A stretch of DNA of 24,278 nt from RZZS01 sp964498755 (lineage in GTDB: Bacteria; Pseudomonadota; Alphaproteobacteria; Micavibrionales; Micavibrionaceae), in NCBI GenBank assembly GCA_964498755.1, contig CAZCIB010000036.1, positions 1-24,278 of the forward strand. The letters run 5' to 3'. The notes under the pieces were generated by a model that was not told the origin of the DNA, made no database searches, and saw only the letters and a list, made by a program, of their open reading frames with translations. Positions 15,585-22,842 of this stretch are shown here, in pieces (positions within the stretch are counted from its first letter, which is position 1; the number at the start of each line of letters is the position of its first letter). The position numbers were made by a program, and so were the translations under genes.

Positions 15585-16646
15585 ATGTCTGAAAAGCCGG
15601 GGCTGATGGAAAGACTGGATCAGGGGCCCGTGATCTGCGCCGAAGGATTTTTGTTCGAGCTGGAAAAGCGCGGATACTTGACCGCCGGGGAATTCGTGCC
15701 CGAAGTGGCGCTCGAACACCCCGAGGCGCTGAAGGCGCTGCACCGGGATTTTCAGCGCGCAGGCTCCGACGTCGTCGAGGCCTTCACCTATAACGGCCAC
15801 CGCGAGAAGATGCGCGTGATCGGCAAGGAAGATCTGCTGGAGCCGCTGAACCGCGCCGCGCTGCGCATCGCAAAGGAAGTCGCCGACAACAATCCTTCCG
15901 GCGTTCCCGACTTAATGGCCGGGAATATTTCCAACACCAATATCTGGGACCCGGACGACCCGGAAAAGCAAAAGGAAGTCCGCGGCATGTTCGATGAAAT
16001 GTGCGGCTGGGCCATTGAAGAGGGCGCGGATATCCTCGTCGGCGAGACGTTTTATTATACGGGCGAGGCCCTGTGCGCGCTCGAGGTGATGAAACAGCAT
16101 AAAGTCCCGGCCGTCGTCACCATCGCGATGATGGGCGAGAACAAGATGCGCGACGGGGACACGGCCGTTGAGGCCTGCCAGAAGCTTGAGCAGGCCGGGG
16201 CCGACGTCGTCGGCATGAACTGTTTCCGCGGGCCCGTGACGATGATGCCCTATTTGCGGGAAATCCGCGCCGCGGTCAAATGCCATATGGCGGCGCTGCC
16301 AGTGCCTTACCGGACGACGCCGGAGCACCCGACATTCTTTAACCTGCCGGACGAGCATGGATGCACCTGTCCGTCCCCGCACGGCCGCACGTTCCCGACC
16401 GCGCTTGATCCGCTGCTGATGAACCGGTACGAGATCGGCCAGTGGGCGAAGGAAGCCTATGCGCTGGGCGTTAATTACCTGGGCGTGTGCTGCGGCAACA
16501 ACCCGATGCTGAACCGCGAGGTCGCCGAAGCCGTGGGCAAAACCACCGAAGCCAGCCGTTTTTCCGAGCGCATGGAAAACCATTTCATGTACGGCAAAAA
16601 CGAACGCCTGCCCGAACATATCAAGGCCTATGGCGAGAAGGCTTAG
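15585..16646 (+). CDS. Betaine-homocysteine S-methyltransferase family protein
   Basis: The predicted reaction is zinc-dependent transfer of a methyl group to homocysteine or a related thiol, giving methionine, with betaine or another methyl donor. The 353-residue length fits a single homocysteine-S-methyltransferase barrel without cobalamin domains. The zinc ligands are all present: Cys213 in MNCFRG and Cys302-Cys303 in GVCCGNNP. The N-terminal AEGFLFELEKRGYL and SDVVEAFTYNGHREKM segments match the betaine-type subfamily rather than MetH. ATG 15585 is preceded by GAAGGA (15571-15576). No betaine or dimethylglycine genes adjoin, so the donor is inferred from family only. A GC-rich hairpin follows the stop. 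Confidence 0.9.
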   Translation: MSEKPGLMERLDQGPVICAEGFLFELEKRGYLTAGEFVPEVALEHPEALKALHRDFQRAGSDVVEAFTYNGHREKMRVIGKEDLLEPLNRAALRIAKEVADNNPSGVPDLMAGNISNTNIWDPDDPEKQKEVRGMFDEMCGWAIEEGADILVGETFYYTGEALCALEVMKQHKVPAVVTIAMMGENKMRDGDTAVEACQKLEQAGADVVGMNCFRGPVTMMPYLREIRAAVKCHMAALPVPYRTTPEHPTFFNLPDEHGCTCPSPHGRTFPTALDPLLMNRYEIGQWAKEAYALGVNYLGVCCGNNPMLNREVAEAVGKTTEASRFSERMENHFMYGKNERLPEHIKAYGEKA

Positions 16647-16654
16647 TTGCGCGC

Positions 16655-16682
16655 AGGCGGCGGGAGCGCCTCGCCGCCGCCT
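16655..16682 (+). terminator. GC-rich hairpin after the methyltransferase gene
   Basis: AGGCGGCG and CGCCGCCT-type arms with a short internal loop lie 9 bases after the stop. There is no T-run, so termination would be weak or factor-dependent. This could instead be a simple 3'-end stabiliser. Confidence 0.35.
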
Positions 16683-16768
16683 GTCCCCATATGATTTGAT
16701 TGCAGGCTTTGGGTCAGTCTTTAGTTCTTGCGCGAATACAATCTTCCCTCTCCTTGATTTTTATCGGC

Positions 16769-16873
16769 GCGTTTGGAGCGATAAAGAACAGGCGGAGATT
16801 GTTTTATAAAACGCCAAACGCTCTATATACGCTGAGAGTCATGACTGTCCGGCGTACTGCCGCCTGTTTTTTT
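16769..16873 (+). promoter_or_regulatory. Attenuator-like leader with interleaved inverted repeats and T-run
   Basis: AACAGGCGG (16787-16795) is the exact complement of CCGCCTGTT (16860-16868), which runs directly into seven T (16867-16873). A second pair, GCGTTTGG (16769-16776) and CCAAACGC (16814-16821), is interleaved with it, so the two stems would compete or form a pseudoknot. The rest of the 335-base gap (16647-16981) holds one more short stem, GGCGGC/GCCGCC near 16921-16937, in the leader of the next gene. The loops are long, so this is a candidate only. No known riboswitch class was recognised. Confidence 0.3.
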
Positions 16874-16981
16874 GAAAAAATTTTGAACCTTTTGAAATCC
16901 TCCCGCGACTGATCAGTATCGGCGGCGTTGTGCCGCCAGATAAAACAGGTTACAAACAAGCTTTTTATAGGAGATACAAAA

Positions 16982-18433
16982 ATGAAACTCGTACATTCAC
17001 TTATGATCGGCGCGGGCGTTCTGGCAATCGGAGCAGGCCCGTTGGCAAAAAGCGCCTGTGCGAATTCCGGTTTCGGTCCGCAGGTCGAGCGCGTTGACCT
17101 TAAGGAAAAGGGAGGCATCCATATAGATGTGCTTCTGAAGAACGTTTCAAATAACAAGCATGTCAATGCGGTCAACATCCAGCCGACAAAGAGCGCGATG
17201 GAGCTGCCGCTTGACGGTTTTGTGAAATGCGCCAAGGACAAGGGCACGGATTTTATCGGGGCGAAGGCTTATTTCGGCACGGTCGGTTTGCAAAACGGGC
17301 AGATTGTCGAGTCGGCCGTCCTGCACAGCGCGGATTATAATCCGAGCTTTACGACCTGGCAGGGCGTTGGAAAAGGCCAGTGGGTTGATGAGTCCGGTAA
17401 CCATGAACCGTTCGTGGTGCCGCTCGCAGCCGTCAAGAACGGTCATCCGGCCCTGCGCTTTGACCCGGTTGCCGAGCTTGATAAAAAGCTCCAGCAGCAC
17501 CTCTCGGAAGGTAAAAGCAAGACCGAATTTTATCAGAATGAGCAGATGATTACGGTTAAGCGGCCGATATCTCTGTCCGGCACATGCCGGGACGCGGCTG
17601 AGTCTTCAGGACTTGGCAAGCAACCGAATACTGGAAATGTCATCAGTTCCGGCTACCGGACGATTATGGCGAGCCTGACGATCCGCTATGAGGGAGACCC
17701 GGCGATCAACGAAACGCCTGTCCTGAACGCGCAAATGGCGAACAATCCGAACCAGATCGGCAACAACTTCCCGATCCAGCTCGATAGCGCCAGTTTCCAG
17801 CCGAACATCCCGCATTACACAGGGAAATGCGTACCAGAGCAGAACCGGAACATCCGGATCAATTTCCAGTTCAGCGGCAATGGGGACGGTCTTCTGGATC
17901 TGCGCGTTGTTCCGGACAGCAGCAACGTCTACGGCACGACGCCCGGGCCATACGCGAACTTCAGCAGCCTTCCGGTGAACGCGAAAGCGACCAAGCACAT
18001 TGATTTCGCTTTCCCGCTGATCCAGATCCTCTCGCAGGACCAGTACGCCTACATGGCGGCTTCCAGCAACAAAACCTGGAGCCACAATATGAGGCTGGAA
18101 GGCCGTTTCAAGAAGGACGGCGGCGAGTGGAGCCAGTGGGAAGAGCTGGACACGGCAGTGTTCAAGCACCGCTGCACGCCGCAGGTCAATGTCCAGATGG
18201 GCGGCAATGGCGGCAAGATCGGCTTTGACAACGGCAATGGCGGAAACGGCGAAACGCCCAAGCTTAAAGTTGCGCCCGGCGCCGGGAATAATTACGCAAA
18301 GCCGCAAATGCAGCTTCAGATGAATCAGGGCGGCGGCGATCCGAAGCCCGAGCTTCAGATCAACAAGAATGAAGCCCCTGAAGCCGGCCTTATCCTTCCC
18401 GCCGTTCAAAAATCCCGCGAAGCCGCGCGCTAA
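16982..18433 (+). CDS. Secreted protein of unknown function, Gly/Asn/Gln-rich C-terminus
   Basis: I recognise no family. ATG 16982 is chosen because TAGGAGA (16968-16974) lies at an ideal distance and a signal peptide follows at once (hydrophobic core SLMIGAGVLAIGAGPLA, probable cleavage near residue 28). The upstream extension to 16928 lacks both. The mature part (about 455 residues) is rich in predicted beta strands, with few cysteines. Two similar-looking stretches, near LSGTCRDAAE...IMASLTIRYEGD and YTGKCVPEQNR...INFQFSGNGDG, may be repeated beta domains. The last 100 residues are low-complexity (GGNGGKIGFDNGNGGNG, then QMQLQMNQGGG). It could be an extracellular or surface protein. It precedes the envelope-signalling cluster but has a hairpin terminator and a separate promoter between. 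Confidence 0.82.
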   Translation: MKLVHSLMIGAGVLAIGAGPLAKSACANSGFGPQVERVDLKEKGGIHIDVLLKNVSNNKHVNAVNIQPTKSAMELPLDGFVKCAKDKGTDFIGAKAYFGTVGLQNGQIVESAVLHSADYNPSFTTWQGVGKGQWVDESGNHEPFVVPLAAVKNGHPALRFDPVAELDKKLQQHLSEGKSKTEFYQNEQMITVKRPISLSGTCRDAAESSGLGKQPNTGNVISSGYRTIMASLTIRYEGDPAINETPVLNAQMANNPNQIGNNFPIQLDSASFQPNIPHYTGKCVPEQNRNIRINFQFSGNGDGLLDLRVVPDSSNVYGTTPGPYANFSSLPVNAKATKHIDFAFPLIQILSQDQYAYMAASSNKTWSHNMRLEGRFKKDGGEWSQWEELDTAVFKHRCTPQVNVQMGGNGGKIGFDNGNGGNGETPKLKVAPGAGNNYAKPQMQLQMNQGGGDPKPELQINKNEAPEAGLILPAVQKSREAAR

Positions 18434-18438
18434 TTCTC

Positions 18439-18466
18439 TTGCCAAATGAACGGCTTGGCGTATAGT
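18439..18466 (+). promoter_or_regulatory. Sigma70-type promoter for the outer-membrane/sigma cluster
   Basis: TTGCCA (18439-18444), a 16-base spacer and TATAGT (18461-18466) lie just after the stop of the secreted-protein gene. The predicted start of transcription is about 18473, immediately before a strong hairpin. It could drive the five-gene cluster that starts at 18526. Confidence 0.5.
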
Positions 18467-18476
18467 AAAACAACCA

Positions 18477-18511
18477 CTGCAGGACCGGGAAACCGGCCCT
18501 GCAGATTTTTT
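18477..18511 (+). terminator. Intrinsic terminator hairpin
   Basis: CTGCAGG(A)CCGG, a GAAA loop and CCGG-CCCTGCAG form a strong GC-rich stem (18477-18504) followed by ATTTTTT (18505-18511). It would end transcripts from the upstream secreted-protein gene. Because a promoter lies only about 10 bases before it, the same hairpin would sit at the very 5' end of the downstream mRNA, where it is more likely to stabilise the message than to terminate it. Confidence 0.75.
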
Positions 18512-18525
18512 GACGGATTTCATAG

Positions 18526-20565
18526 ATGAAGAAATTTTCCAGCTGTTTTCCAGCCGCGCTCCTTTCTCTTGCCGTCTTCGGCGCCTCCGCCACGCACGCC
18601 GCAGAGTGGAGCGCAGGCTTTGTCCCTCCGGCGGCTCCCGGGGAGTCCATGCGCATTGACCTCCCCGATGATCTCGACATCATGACCTTGACGACGCTCG
18701 GGGTAGAGCTGAACGGAACCGATATCACGGCGATGCTGTCTCTGGACGGCTCGGACTTTGTTTATACGCCCGTTCAACCGCTCAGGAAGGGAGACAACAC
18801 GGTCCGACTTGTCGATCTCGGCAGCGGCGAGGAAAAAGGGCTCTGGACCTTTACGGTTGACGGCGAGCTGTCTGAGGCCGCCGCTCTGACCGGATCGCCC
18901 GATGCGGCGCAAATCGCAAGGGCGGAGAGCTGGCTGCGCGGCGGCTCGGTCGATATCGACACATATACCGAGTACAGCAACCGCATCGCCGATCATAACC
19001 TGACGAACGCCCCTGATCACAGCATAGCCAGCGGCGCGGGCGACATGCGCGGAGAGATAGAGGGGGAGCGCTGGGATGTCCGCGCCCGCGGCAATTATCT
19101 CCTGCAAACCGAGCCGCGCCTGCGCCTGACGGGCAATACGTGGGATGTGGGCGAGTATGACGTAACCGCCAGCTACAGGGGCGATATCGCCAAGGGCGGC
19201 GTAACGGTCGGCCATCATGATCTCGGCGTGAACAGCCTGCTGATGTCGAACTTCTACCGCCGCGGCGCGTCTGCGCGGCTGGGCGCGAAAGACGACGAGA
19301 TCGCCGTGACGGGCTTTTCTTTCCGTCCCGAGAGCGCATCGGGCGCGCGCAACATAACCGGCCTCAACGATCAGGACAGCCGCATTGACGGCGGGATGCT
19401 GCGCGCGGCGCCCGGCGGGCTGGAGATTACCGGGCTTTATTACGACGGGTCGGGCGGCGACGGCGGCCTTGGCGTTGCCGGTACGAGCTCTGTCTCCGAA
19501 GGGTTCGGCTGGGCCGCGATCGTCGAGAAGTCTCTTGCGGACGAGCGTATTAAAATGCGCGGCGAATACGCGCAAAGCTCATATGACGAGGATGGCGGCG
19601 CGGCCGCTTTCGCTAGCGAGACGGGCGACGCCATGTCGTTTTTGCTGGAAGTGCGGCCCTTGCGCGAGAGCCCCGTTTTTCTCGACAAACCTGCGGACCT
19701 CAATTTCGGTCTGAGCTATCAGAGGATCGACACCTTCTTCGAAAGTCTCGCCAATCAGGGGCTTGCGGCCGACCGTGAAGCGTTCCGGTTTTTCACGAAC
19801 GCCTACTGGGGGGCTCTCTCGGCCAATCTCGACCTGTCTTCGGAGACAAACAACGTCGACGATTTGCGCAGCCTGCCGACGGACAGATTGCGTACGGCCG
19901 CGCTGAATCTGGCGTACAGCTTCAATACGCAGACGGGACGTCTGTCATGGCTCGGCAGCCCGTATTTGAGCTTTGCCGGGTTTGTGTCCGACCTAGAGCG
20001 CGTCAAAACGCCCGGCGGCTATGACGGCCCGGATACGAACGCAATGAGCGACTCGTTAAGCTTCGGCGGGGGTTCGTCCTATGAGAAATGGTACTGGTCG
20101 GCTTCGCATACGCTCTCGCAATATGAAGATCACGCCAACAACGCCAGCGACACGGTGAATAATTTCACAACGCTTGGCGCGGGCTGGATGATCGATCCGC
20201 GCTGGAACGTCAACGGCGGCCTGTCCTTCGGGACGTTTCGCGACGAGGACAACAGCGTGGCGACCTATGACACAAATTTGAATCTCGGTCTTGACGCCGT
20301 GCTGATCGAGGACAGGCTGGATTTAAATTTCGATTATAATTTGAACCTTGCAGGCGGAAGCGGCGACATACCAGACAGGCATATTGTCAATAGCGAGGTG
20401 GCGTATACGATTACGCCGCCAAGCCGGAACCGTCCGGGGATGGCGCTGGCCATTCGCGGATCAATGGGGGATACCGATGGAAGCAGTAATGGAATTCAGG
20501 ATGAAACAATTTACCAGGTCTTTACCGTCCTGCGCGTCACGGCCCCGTTCGGCTTTGATTTTTAG
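18526..20565 (+). CDS. Outer-membrane beta-barrel protein with N-terminal Ig-like domain
   Basis: The specific family is not recognised. Residues 1-25 are a signal peptide ending in ATHAA. Residues about 45-110 (LGVELNGTDITAML...YTPVQPLRKGDNTVRLVDL...WTFTVDG) read as a small Ig-like beta-sandwich. From about residue 160 the sequence alternates hydrophobic and polar residues in many short strands, and it ends in FGFDF, a terminal phenylalanine as expected for the BAM recognition signal of outer-membrane barrels. Neither a TonB box nor a plug domain was seen. The 679-residue length fits a large barrel. The last 65 bases overlap the start of the next gene in another frame. It opens a cluster with a sigma factor, anti-sigma factor and protease, so it may be a surface sensor or target, which is inference. 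Confidence 0.78.
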   Translation: MKKFSSCFPAALLSLAVFGASATHAAEWSAGFVPPAAPGESMRIDLPDDLDIMTLTTLGVELNGTDITAMLSLDGSDFVYTPVQPLRKGDNTVRLVDLGSGEEKGLWTFTVDGELSEAAALTGSPDAAQIARAESWLRGGSVDIDTYTEYSNRIADHNLTNAPDHSIASGAGDMRGEIEGERWDVRARGNYLLQTEPRLRLTGNTWDVGEYDVTASYRGDIAKGGVTVGHHDLGVNSLLMSNFYRRGASARLGAKDDEIAVTGFSFRPESASGARNITGLNDQDSRIDGGMLRAAPGGLEITGLYYDGSGGDGGLGVAGTSSVSEGFGWAAIVEKSLADERIKMRGEYAQSSYDEDGGAAAFASETGDAMSFLLEVRPLRESPVFLDKPADLNFGLSYQRIDTFFESLANQGLAADREAFRFFTNAYWGALSANLDLSSETNNVDDLRSLPTDRLRTAALNLAYSFNTQTGRLSWLGSPYLSFAGFVSDLERVKTPGGYDGPDTNAMSDSLSFGGGSSYEKWYWSASHTLSQYEDHANNASDTVNNFTTLGAGWMIDPRWNVNGGLSFGTFRDEDNSVATYDTNLNLGLDAVLIEDRLDLNFDYNLNLAGGSGDIPDRHIVNSEVAYTITPPSRNRPGMALAIRGSMGDTDGSSNGIQDETIYQVFTVLRVTAPFGFDF

Positions 20566-21670
20566 GCTGGCTTTGGCGCTGTTGGTCGTGGCCGGGCTTG
20601 CGCCGCAAAACGCGCGGGCCGACGTGAACAGCGTAACGCCGACCCCGGCGAGCGTCTCTTTGCCTTTTAGCGGAACGCAGGCGCAAACGGTCAGCCTGAC
20701 CTGGCGGGTGGCCAGAACGCAACAGGTTGCCGGCCCTTCGGCGGTCACGACCTCTTCCCCGCAGGCGGAGCTCATAATTGACGGATCGCGCGCCGCCGTT
20801 CTGGGAAACGCGCTTACGCAAACGGGAGCTTCATTGATAAGGTTTCAGACCGAAACGCTGACGTTTCAGGAAACGCTATCGCTCAGCCCCGCTCTCATAC
20901 GCAGGATATCAAAGGCGCCCGCAGGGACGGCTTTCATCCGCAGGAGCTTTAACGACACGCAGACGACCGCCAGCGGCGATGTGAGCCTGTTTATCTCGTC
21001 GAACAACGCCGGGGCCTTGACTGTCAACCGTATCGCCCTGTCCTTTGAAAATCAGGCGCGCACGGACGTGGTAAACATGGGCGACAGCATTCGCGCAGTC
21101 GCCGACGTGACATTTATCGGAAACGGCCTTTTGCGCGGCGAGTGGCGTCTTGTCGATCCTACGGCCTCGCTCGGCTCGGGCAGGGGACGCGTTCTGCACG
21201 CCGTGCGTCAGCAGCTGGTCAGTTCCGGCGAGGGTCGCCAGCGCATCGTCAGCCCGCCTTTGCCGACCGATCTGAACGGCCTTTATCTCCTGTCTTTCTC
21301 CGTACAGGACACCACGGCGGGATTTGAGATACCGGTCCTGCGCTACTTTGTTCTGGAAGGCGGCGCGGATACGAAAGCGCTGGAGATGACCGCGCTGACC
21401 CCGACCGACGGCGCCTATGTTCTCCCGGAAACGGCCTTCTCATGGCTGCCGCTTGCGTCGGCGCAGGCTTACGAGGTGGAGATTCTCGGCAAGGGCGCGG
21501 ATGAAAAAGTGACGTCGAAGCTCGTGCCCGCCGAAGAGACGAAACTGACGCTTTCGGCGCTGAGTTTCGAGGATTTGCAGCCCGGAACCCTGTACGACTG
21601 GCGGGTGCGCGCGCTCGCGCAGGGGAAGGTCATCGGCCTGTCGCCCAAACGCACGCTCAAAACGCCGTAA
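20501..21670 (+). CDS. Secreted protein with FN3-like C-terminal domain
   Basis: The family is not recognised. The start is placed at ATG 20501, after GGAATTCAGG, because it gives a clean signal peptide (MKQFTRS... then LIFRLALALLVVAGLA, cleavage near PQNARA). ATG 20477, after a GGGGG run, is an alternative; a frame open to 20348 is probably a shadow. The mature part has a beta-rich N-terminal half (about residues 40-200), a middle domain, and a C-terminal region (about 300-389, TPTDGAYVLPETAFSWLPLASAQAYEVEIL...LQPGTLYDWRVRAL) that has the strand pattern and Trp/Tyr positions of a fibronectin type III or Ig-like domain. It overlaps the barrel gene by 65 bases, and its stop is 3 bases before the sigma gene, so co-transcription is very likely. 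It may be a periplasmic or surface partner of the barrel. Confidence 0.75.
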   Translation: MKQFTRSLPSCASRPRSALIFRLALALLVVAGLAPQNARADVNSVTPTPASVSLPFSGTQAQTVSLTWRVARTQQVAGPSAVTTSSPQAELIIDGSRAAVLGNALTQTGASLIRFQTETLTFQETLSLSPALIRRISKAPAGTAFIRRSFNDTQTTASGDVSLFISSNNAGALTVNRIALSFENQARTDVVNMGDSIRAVADVTFIGNGLLRGEWRLVDPTASLGSGRGRVLHAVRQQLVSSGEGRQRIVSPPLPTDLNGLYLLSFSVQDTTAGFEIPVLRYFVLEGGADTKALEMTALTPTDGAYVLPETAFSWLPLASAQAYEVEILGKGADEKVTSKLVPAEETKLTLSALSFEDLQPGTLYDWRVRALAQGKVIGLSPKRTLKTP

Positions 21671-21673
21671 GCC

Positions 21674-22225
21674 ATGCCTCAAAGCGATATCGAGTTACTC
21701 AGACAAATCGGCCAGGGCAGCGAATCCGCCATGGCCGATTTTTACCGTCTGTACGAAAACCGCCTGTACAAATTTATCAAAACAAAATTGAACGATTCCT
21801 TCGAAGCCGCCGACATACTCAATGAGACCTTTCTTGAGGCGTGGCGGAAAGCCGGCACATTCAAGGGAGACTCGAAAGTATCAACCTGGCTTTTTGGAAT
21901 TGCGTATTACAAGACGATGGACAGACACAGAAAGAAAAAGGCGCAGCTGATCGACGAAGACAATTTCCCGGAAATTGCCGACGAGTCGGAAAGCGCGCTC
22001 GCCTGTCTGCTGAGCGAGGAGCGCGGCGCGCACGTCAAGCGCTGCCTCGAAACGCTCAAGGAGGCTCACCGCGCCGTCATGCAGCTTTCTTTTTACGAAG
22101 ACATGACGTATGGCGAGATCGCGGGGATTGTCGGCTGTCCGGAGAATACCGTCAAGACGCGCATGTTCCATGCCAAGGAAGCCATGAAGCATTGCCTTCA
22201 GGGAAGCATGGGGGAAAGAGCATGA
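21674..22225 (+). CDS. ECF-type RNA polymerase sigma factor
   Basis: This is a two-domain extracytoplasmic-function sigma factor of 183 residues that directs core RNA polymerase to a small regulon. Region 2 spans about residues 22-88 (FYRLYENRLYKFIKTKL, then ADILNETFLEAWRKAGTF and STWLFGIAYYKTMDRHRKKK, the -10-recognising helices). Region 4 spans about 125-175 (LKEAHRAVMQLSFYEDMTYGEIAGIVGCPENTVKTRMFHAKEAM, a helix-turn-helix for the -35). There is no sigma 1.1 or 3 domain. The start lies 3 bases after the preceding stop without a binding site, indicating translational coupling. Its stop overlaps the anti-sigma ATG by 4 bases (ATGA). It is probably held inactive by the next gene product. An autoregulated ECF promoter was not identified upstream of the cluster. 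Confidence 0.93.
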   Translation: MPQSDIELLRQIGQGSESAMADFYRLYENRLYKFIKTKLNDSFEAADILNETFLEAWRKAGTFKGDSKVSTWLFGIAYYKTMDRHRKKKAQLIDEDNFPEIADESESALACLLSEERGAHVKRCLETLKEAHRAVMQLSFYEDMTYGEIAGIVGCPENTVKTRMFHAKEAMKHCLQGSMGERA

Positions 22226-22842
22226 CCGAAGATATTCAGCAACTGTTGCCGTTCTACGTGAACGGGAGTCTGGAGGGCGATGAGAAGGCGCTCGTCGAAG
22301 CCGCGTTGAAAGAGAATCCGTCTTTGCAAGGCGAGGTCGCCTTTCTCGAAAAACTGCGCGACGAGGTGAAGGCTCAGGACGGCGAGCGTTCGCCCGGCGA
22401 GTTCGGCCTGAAACGCCTGCAAAAATCGATGGCTGAGGACAGGCTCAAAAACGACCCGATCGCCCGCGCGGAGAGCAAAATTCCCAAAGAGCAGAACAGG
22501 CTCTGGAAAGGCGTCGCGGCGGCGGCCTGCCTCATGCTGTTGCTTCAGAGCGCCGTCATATTCCGATCGGATCCGGGCGATCTGACGGCGGCGGGCGGGC
22601 CCGCCATGACGCGGACGGCGGGGCATATTATTGACGTGACGTTTGCGCCGACGGCGCGGGAAGAAAATATCCGCGCGCTTCTGCTGGGCGTTGAGGCGGT
22701 GATTGTCGACGGGCCGTCCGCGCTTGGCGTTTACAGGCTTTCCGTGCCGAAAGATCCGGAAGCGGCGCTCGAAAAACTGCGCGCGCACAAGAACCTTGTT
22801 GAATCGGCGGGCCTGTCCGGACGCCGGAACGCGGGGCCGTGA
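22222..22842 (+). CDS. Single-pass anti-sigma factor with prodomain-like periplasmic domain
   Basis: Gene order, the ATGA overlap with the sigma gene and domain layout identify this 206-residue protein as the cognate anti-sigma factor. Residues 1-50 (TEDIQQLLPFYVNGSLEGDEKALVEAAL...) match the anti-sigma N-terminal helix pattern, but the usual zinc-binding His/Cys motif is absent, so this is a zinc-free variant. Residues about 95-114 (WKGVAAAACLMLLLQSAVIF) are the single membrane span. Residues about 134-197 form a compact periplasmic domain predicted as strand-helix-strand-strand-helix-strand (HIIDVTFA, REENIRALLLG, AVIVDG, GVYRLSVP, EAALEKLRAH, LVESA). This resembles subtilase prodomains, including the one in the adjacent protease. 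Membrane topology places the N-terminus in the cytoplasm. The stop overlaps the protease start. Confidence 0.85.
   Translation: MTEDIQQLLPFYVNGSLEGDEKALVEAALKENPSLQGEVAFLEKLRDEVKAQDGERSPGEFGLKRLQKSMAEDRLKNDPIARAESKIPKEQNRLWKGVAAAACLMLLLQSAVIFRSDPGDLTAAGGPAMTRTAGHIIDVTFAPTAREENIRALLLGVEAVIVDGPSALGVYRLSVPKDPEAALEKLRAHKNLVESAGLSGRRNAGP

Noticed and set aside
16700..16912. 70-codon plus-strand frame in the leader region
   Set aside because: It has no binding site or conserved feature and spans the inverted repeats that better explain the region.
17606..18523. Minus-strand frame (305 codons) opposite the secreted protein gene
   Set aside because: It is antisense to a gene with a signal peptide and strong binding site, and runs through the terminator hairpin.
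18520..19575. Minus-strand frame (351 codons) opposite the barrel gene
   Set aside because: It overlaps the signal peptide and barrel coding region and has Arg/Ala-rich shadow composition.
21841..22842. Frame joining out-of-frame sigma sequence to the anti-sigma protein (333 codons)
   Set aside because: Only the part from ATG 22222 is the real anti-sigma gene; the earlier codons are the sigma gene read in the wrong frame.
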